DNA of 64,000 bases, taken from Fimbriiglobus sp043785105 (GTDB lineage: Bacteria; Planctomycetota; Planctomycetia; Gemmatales; Gemmataceae). Positions within the stretch are counted from its first letter, which is position 1, and every line of letters begins with the position of its first letter. Under the pieces are notes generated by a model. The model did no database searches and had not been told where the DNA came from. It saw nothing but the letters and a program-made list of their open reading frames with translations. This document shows, one piece after another, positions 59,809 through 64,000 of the stretch. The translations under genes were made by a program, and so were the position numbers. The stretch is from NCBI GenBank assembly GCA_043785105.1, contig JAYVXO010000203.1, forward strand, positions 8,691 through 72,690. The letters run 5' to 3'.

Positions 59809-60186
59809 ATGTCACGAATCAACGCGACGGTACTGAAAAAAGCACCCGTGGAATTCCGTCCCGAGTTGCAAAAAGTTCGACAGTGGATCAACAAGCGGAA
59901 GCATGTTGATTTCATTGACCCCGGCCAAATCTACCGAGAAATCGAAGGGATCGATCTCGTCAAGTTAGCGCTATCCCTGCACTACTTGGCGCAGAACCAC
60001 TGCTTACGTCAGGTGTATCGAGTTCAGGCTCCGAATGGCGCTTATGTTGATGGAGATTATGAATCGCCCGCGGAGATTCCTTCCTCCGTGACCGACCAAT
60101 TCCGGGGCAAGAAGATCGGAAATCAGCAAGCCAACATTGTGACGGGGTTTCTGGTGGAGGGTCACAGTGGGAACGGGAAGCACTGA
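59809..60186 (+). CDS. Unknown protein, first gene of an overlapping pair
   Basis: This 125-residue protein is not recognised. It is basic at the N-terminus (KKAPVEFRPELQKVRQWINKR), then has an amphipathic helical part (IDLVKLALSLHYLAQ) and a C-terminal part with short strands (LRQVYRVQAPNGAYVDGDY). There is no signal peptide or transmembrane segment. It overlaps the next gene by 20 bases, suggesting coupled expression. Base composition is slightly AT-richer than its neighbours. The context (a small unknown gene paired with one having a hydrophobic C-terminus) resembles bacterial conflict modules, but no diagnostic motif supports that. Confidence 0.65.
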   Translation: MSRINATVLKKAPVEFRPELQKVRQWINKRKHVDFIDPGQIYREIEGIDLVKLALSLHYLAQNHCLRQVYRVQAPNGAYVDGDYESPAEIPSSVTDQFRGKKIGNQQANIVTGFLVEGHSGNGKH

Positions 60187-60829
60187 GTACGATGACAAAA
60201 CCATCCACGCCATCACCAGTGATTGCGAGAAACTGTTGCGGGACTTGAGCGACCCCTCCATCGAGCAACTGACTGTTGAGAAAGAATTCCACGCCGTGTG
60301 CATTGCGAAATACGGAACGGCAGGAGCCGCCCTGCCGTTCATGCTTCTAAAACTGCTCGAAGTAAAGCAGACCATCGTTTTCAACACCGCAGGTGACATC
60401 CTCATGCCGAACGCCAAGAAAGCCGGACGGGATACCGTCGATGCCAGTATGAATGCGGGCCGCGACATCATTTCCAGTGCCGGTGGGATGAAGAACAAGG
60501 CCACCATCCGGGACAATAAAACCAAGACCGAGAACATCGACCAGAGCCATTCGGTGAACCCGAAATTGGTGAAGGCACTGGAATCGGGTCGGAAGGCGAT
60601 CGACAAACTCAAGACGAGTGAGGCGATGAAAGAGATTCTGAAGAAAGAGTACGAAGAGTTGGCTACGGAAGTCTCCAAGCCGAAACCGGAGAAGAGTGCG
60701 GTCAAGAAACTCTGGGAAAACATCAGCCATTTTACGGGCAAGGCGGCTCCGTTGATTGGACTAGGTAAACTCATCGCCGGGATGTTCGGCCTCAAGCTCG
60801 CGGGAGTCGAGACAACGCCCGAAGCATAA
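60167..60829 (+). CDS. Unknown helical protein with hydrophobic C-terminus
   Basis: This 220-residue protein starts at GTG 60167 inside the end of the upstream gene. It has an N-terminal helical part (about 10-65), then a Gly/Asn/Asp/Thr-rich centre (about 85-125). A long charged helix follows (LVKALESGRKAIDKLK, EILKKEYEELATEVSK), then KPKPEK and a final hydrophobic stretch (AAPLIGLGKLIAGMFGL, about 192-208) that could insert in a membrane. This charged-helix, Pro-Lys, hydrophobic-tail pattern recurs in uncharacterised bacterial proteins, some near predicted effector genes. No function can be assigned. Confidence 0.65.
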   Translation: MGTGSTEYDDKTIHAITSDCEKLLRDLSDPSIEQLTVEKEFHAVCIAKYGTAGAALPFMLLKLLEVKQTIVFNTAGDILMPNAKKAGRDTVDASMNAGRDIISSAGGMKNKATIRDNKTKTENIDQSHSVNPKLVKALESGRKAIDKLKTSEAMKEILKKEYEELATEVSKPKPEKSAVKKLWENISHFTGKAAPLIGLGKLIAGMFGLKLAGVETTPEA

Positions 60830-60895
60830 CGACTGCCATCCCTTCGCAATACACTCCGCTGACATCACATTTTCCCTTAGCCCGAGACTCTTCCC

Positions 60896-63622
60896 ATGCG
60901 ATTCTTGCCTGTTCTGGCTGCCCTACTCTTTCCTATTCCGCTGCTCGCGCAGCAGTTCATTGCGCCGACGGAGGCGAACTCGCCGGCGGACGAGTTGAAG
61001 ACGTTCAAAGTCCCGGCGGGGTTTGAGGTGCAGTTGGTGGCGGCGGAGCCGGACATCGGCAAGCCGATTCAGATGGCGTTCGACGCGAAGGGCCGGTTGT
61101 GGGTGACAACGTCCCGTCACTACCCGTTTGCCGCGGAAGGCAAGGCCAGCGACAAGGTGTTTATTCTGTCTGATTTCGACGCCGCGACCGGCAAGGCGAA
61201 GACGGTCACCACGTTCGCGGACGACATGAACATCCCGATCGGGATCTTGCCGTTGCCGGACGGCCAGTCGTGTCTCGTGTCGAACGTGGGCAGCATTTTG
61301 AAGCTCACGGACACGGACGGCGACGGCAAGGCGGACACGCGGGAAACGATCCTGACCGGGTTCGGCACCCGCGACACGCACGGCATGATGAACTCGTTCC
61401 TGCTGATGCCGGACGGCTGGGTGTATGCGTGCCACGGCTACTTGAACAGTTCCGTTGTGAAGGCGAAAGACGGCAGCGAAGTGCAGATGCAGAGCGGCAA
61501 CACCTTCCGCTTCCGCCCCAACGGAGCGCGGGTGGAGCCGTGGACCTACGGGCAGGTGAACCCGTTTGGGTTGACCGTCGATCCGTGGGGCAACCTGTAC
61601 ACGGCGGACTGCCACAGCAAGCCGATTACGCAACTCATTCGCGGCGCGCATTACGACAGCTTCGGCAAGCCGCACGACGGCCTCGGGTACGCCCCGCACG
61701 TCACCCGGCACGACCACGGCAGCACGGCGTTGTGTGGGTTGGCGTGGTACAACGCCGACCAGTTCCCGGCCAAGTACAAGGGGATGATGTTCCTGGGCAA
61801 CGTCGTCACCAACCGCATCAACAGCGACAAAATCGTCTGGAAGGGCAGCACGCCGGTTGCGGAGGAGCAGCCCGATTTCGTCTCCAGCACCGACCCGTGG
61901 TTCCGCCCGACGGACATTAAAATCGGGCCGGACGGGGCGCTCTACTTCGCGGACTTTTACAACAAGATCATCGGCCACTACGAAGTCGATTTGAAGCACC
62001 CGCAGCGGGACAAGGACCGGGGTCGCGTCTGGCGTGTCGTGTACAAAGGTGACAAGGGCACACCAAAACCGGACGGCAACGGTCCCGTTTCGCGGGAGTC
62101 GCTTCAAGCCATCCGTGCGATGATCGAACTGCCGCAATTGACGGCCGAACAACGAGCAAGTCTTCTGGCCAAACTGAAAGAATCGCCGTTCGTTCAGCGT
62201 GCCGTTGTCGATGTCCTGATTTCGCACCCGCACGCTGACAACGTGCTGTCACTCATCGAATTGCTGAAGCAAACCCCAGCCGAAGACACCCACCTTCGGC
62301 ACGCGGCAAGAATCGCGTTGCGGAACAGTTTGCGCGATGCGAAGGCGTGGGACAAAGCGCTGCCTGCCGATGCCGCCATCGTCGCGGACGTGGCACTTGG
62401 CGTTCACACGGCAGAGGCGGCGACGTTCCTGACGAAGCATTTACAAACGGGTTCGCTGAACAAAGCCTATTTCACCCACGTCGGGCGGTACGGGGACAAT
62501 ACGCAGGCGACCGCACTGATCGATTTGCTGGAGTCGCAATCGAAGAACCCGGCGGCAGTGGTGGCACTGGAAGGCTTGTACTTCGGCCACCAAGCGCGCG
62601 GGGCGAAGCTCCCGGACAGTGCGGGTGCCGTTGCGGAAAAGCTGTGTGCGGACGGGTTGAAGCAGTCCGAACCGAACGTGGTCTTGGCGTCCGCGAACAT
62701 GGCCGGAGCTTTGAAGTTGACAAACCTCTTCGACCCGCTCACGGCGTTTGCCGCCCGAACCGATCGGGACACCGCCCAACGCAGTGCCGCACTCACGGCG
62801 CTGACGCTGATCGACCAACCGAAGGCCATCACGAAGCTCGGCGCCATGATTATGGATGCGAACGCCGATGTCGCATTGCGGGAACAAGCGGCGACTGCCC
62901 TAGGAAAGGTGAACCAGCCGGCGGCCCATGAAACGCTGTTGCGCGCCTTCGCCGTGGTTCCGACTCGGATTGCCAACACCATCTCGACGGCCCTCACGAC
63001 CACGCCGAACGGCGCTAAGTTATTGGTCGAGGCGGTCAAGCAAGGCAAGGCCAGCCCGACGGTGTTGCAAGTCAAAGCCACCCGCACCAACTTGGCCAAC
63101 GGCCCCTACGCCAAAGTGGTAGACGAATTGACGGCGAACCTACCGCGTGAAGAAACCAACCTCGCGGCGGTGATCCGGTCGCGGACCGCCAGCTACCCCA
63201 AAGCGAAGCCCGACCTCGTCGCCGGGAAGGTGCTGTACACCAAACACTGTGCGGTCTGCCACCAACTCGCCAACGAGGGCGCCAAGGTCGGCCCGCAACT
63301 CGATGGCATCGGCAACCGCGGCCTCGACCGCCTGATGGAAGACATCCTCACGCCCAACCGCAACGTCGATGCCGCCTTCCGCGCCACCACGATCAACCTC
63401 CTGGACGGCCGCACCCTGACCGGCCTCCTCATCCGCGAGGAGGGCCAAGTCTCCGTCCTGGTGGACCTCACCGGCAAGGAGCAACGCCTCGAAGCCAAGG
63501 ACATCGACACGAAACAACTCGGCACCCTCTCCCCCATGCCCGCCAACTTCGACACCGCATTAACCGAACCCGAGTTCCGCAACCTCATGGGCTACCTCCT
63601 GGAACAGCGGGTGCAGAAGTAG
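60896..63622 (+). CDS. Secreted PQQ/sorbosone-dehydrogenase-like protein with HEAT repeats and c-type haem domain
   Basis: The protein is 908 residues. A signal peptide (about 1-19, ending LLAQQ) is followed by a six-bladed beta-propeller of the TIGR02604 putative membrane-bound dehydrogenase type (about 30-390; VQLVAAEPDIGKPIQMAFDAKGRLW, LTDTDGDGKADT, DIKIGPDGALYFADFYN). HEAT-like helices span about 395-760. The C-terminal TIGR02603-type haem domain (about 770-905) has C785-A-V-C788-H789 and a later SPMPANFD supplying a possible axial Met. Such three-part proteins are abundant in planctomycetes and are thought to oxidise sugars in the periplasm and pass electrons to the haem. The substrate is unknown. 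The next gene is a kinase 70 bases on. Confidence 0.9.
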   Translation: MRFLPVLAALLFPIPLLAQQFIAPTEANSPADELKTFKVPAGFEVQLVAAEPDIGKPIQMAFDAKGRLWVTTSRHYPFAAEGKASDKVFILSDFDAATGKAKTVTTFADDMNIPIGILPLPDGQSCLVSNVGSILKLTDTDGDGKADTRETILTGFGTRDTHGMMNSFLLMPDGWVYACHGYLNSSVVKAKDGSEVQMQSGNTFRFRPNGARVEPWTYGQVNPFGLTVDPWGNLYTADCHSKPITQLIRGAHYDSFGKPHDGLGYAPHVTRHDHGSTALCGLAWYNADQFPAKYKGMMFLGNVVTNRINSDKIVWKGSTPVAEEQPDFVSSTDPWFRPTDIKIGPDGALYFADFYNKIIGHYEVDLKHPQRDKDRGRVWRVVYKGDKGTPKPDGNGPVSRESLQAIRAMIELPQLTAEQRASLLAKLKESPFVQRAVVDVLISHPHADNVLSLIELLKQTPAEDTHLRHAARIALRNSLRDAKAWDKALPADAAIVADVALGVHTAEAATFLTKHLQTGSLNKAYFTHVGRYGDNTQATALIDLLESQSKNPAAVVALEGLYFGHQARGAKLPDSAGAVAEKLCADGLKQSEPNVVLASANMAGALKLTNLFDPLTAFAARTDRDTAQRSAALTALTLIDQPKAITKLGAMIMDANADVALREQAATALGKVNQPAAHETLLRAFAVVPTRIANTISTALTTTPNGAKLLVEAVKQGKASPTVLQVKATRTNLANGPYAKVVDELTANLPREETNLAAVIRSRTASYPKAKPDLVAGKVLYTKHCAVCHQLANEGAKVGPQLDGIGNRGLDRLMEDILTPNRNVDAAFRATTINLLDGRTLTGLLIREEGQVSVLVDLTGKEQRLEAKDIDTKQLGTLSPMPANFDTALTEPEFRNLMGYLLEQRVQK

Positions 63623-63692
63623 TGAAAGGCTAGTGGAGTGGGGCGATAAACTGACCCTTGACGCAAGCTCGGTATGGGAGGACAATCGGCGC

Positions 63693-64000
63693 ATGAACGA
63701 AGCAACGCTCAGCCAATTCGATGACGCCCCGAGCCTTTGCCGACCTGCGCCTTCTGCTGCCGTGCCGCTCGGGTATGACCTGCTCGACGAGGTCGGGCGG
63801 GGTGGTATGGGGGTGGTTTATCGCGCCCGCGATTTGGCGATGGACCGTGAAGTTGCGGTCAAGATTCTGCTAGATAAGTACGCCCCCGATTCCGGCACCG
63901 CCCGGCGGTTTGTGGATGAGGCGCGCATTACGGGCCAACTTCAGCACCCCGGCATCCCGGCGGTTTATCAGGTCGGAACCCTCGCCGACGGTCGGCCCTT
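63693..64000 (+). CDS. Ser/Thr protein kinase (N-terminal part; continues beyond window)
   Basis: ATG 63693 is preceded by GGGAGGA at 63676. A 26-residue leader is followed by the start of a Hanks-type kinase domain: LLDEVGRGGMGVVYRARD (loop at 35-42), the ATP lysine K57 in EVAVKILL, then the helix-C region with TARRFVDEARITGQLQHPGI. The frame is open to the window edge. Unlike the left-hand kinase it has no zinc finger. No substrate or partner is visible. Confidence 0.93.
   Translation, partial: MNEATLSQFDDAPSLCRPAPSAAVPLGYDLLDEVGRGGMGVVYRARDLAMDREVAVKILLDKYAPDSGTARRFVDEARITGQLQHPGIPAVYQVGTLADGRP

Noticed and set aside
60923..62233. 436-codon antisense frame in the haem-domain dehydrogenase gene
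   Set aside because: The sense strand has a signal peptide, propeller motifs and CxxCH, and the antisense frame has none of these.

Overview
The window is GC-rich bacterial chromosome that looks like a planctomycete of the Gemmata group (Gemmataceae). The evidence is lineage-typical gene content. It has two zinc-finger or glycine-loop Ser/Thr kinases, one paired with an ECF sigma factor, and a 6011-residue modular surface protein with an LEDR-type N-terminus. It also has a WGR plus TIGR02996-like LRR protein, a TIGR02604-like dehydrogenase fused to a c-type haem domain, a secreted sulfatase and a DUF11-type repeat protein. No rRNA, tRNA, CRISPR array or intact transposase was seen.

Layout. 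1-2.5 kb (minus): an ECF sigma factor followed by a membrane-anchored Ser/Thr kinase that runs off the left edge. 2.6-20.6 kb (plus): one giant gene with a parallel beta-helix, Ig/PKD-like domains, RTX-like calcium repeats, a metzincin-type HExxHxxGxxH site, a PPC-like domain, more PKD domains and a terminal RTX block. 20.7-26.1 kb: a glycosyltransferase, a zinc-ribbon TPR protein on the opposite strand, and a translationally coupled pair (PaaK-like adenylate-forming enzyme and SufS-like cysteine desulfurase). 26.1-27.7 kb (minus): a sulfatase. 27.8-38.4 kb (minus): a chemosensory cluster in the order MCP, CheW, CheR-TPR, CheW, CheA-REC, REC-HATPase, CheB, REC-PP2C. 38.7-43.0 kb (plus): WGR/LRR protein, STM4014-like ATP-grasp protein, HEAT-repeat protein. 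43.2-46.3 kb (plus): moeA and lnt. 46.3-47.6 kb (minus): cmk-plsC. 47.9-56.1 kb (minus): two proline-rich envelope-type proteins flanking a RimI-like acetyltransferase, a MazG-like pyrophosphatase, a small secreted protein, a PIN toxin-antitoxin pair and a frameshifted TlpA-like gene. 56.2-64 kb (plus): carB, a remnant of the purH start, two overlapping unknown genes, a haem-domain dehydrogenase and the start of a second kinase.

The most notable system is the chemosensory cluster. Its order and several signature sequences match the Pseudomonas Wsp (alternative cellular function) pathway. The diguanylate cyclase output (WspR) is missing. In its place are two receiver-fused enzymes of the partner-switching type: an RsbW-like HATPase and an RsbU-like PP2C phosphatase. 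This suggests array signalling routed to an anti-sigma/anti-anti-sigma switch instead of c-di-GMP. Other points of interest are a MITE-like palindromic element inserted exactly at a cheW stop codon, with two related palindromic elements nearby, a 27-codon purH fragment behind carB, and a single-base frameshift at an A6 tract in the TlpA-like gene.
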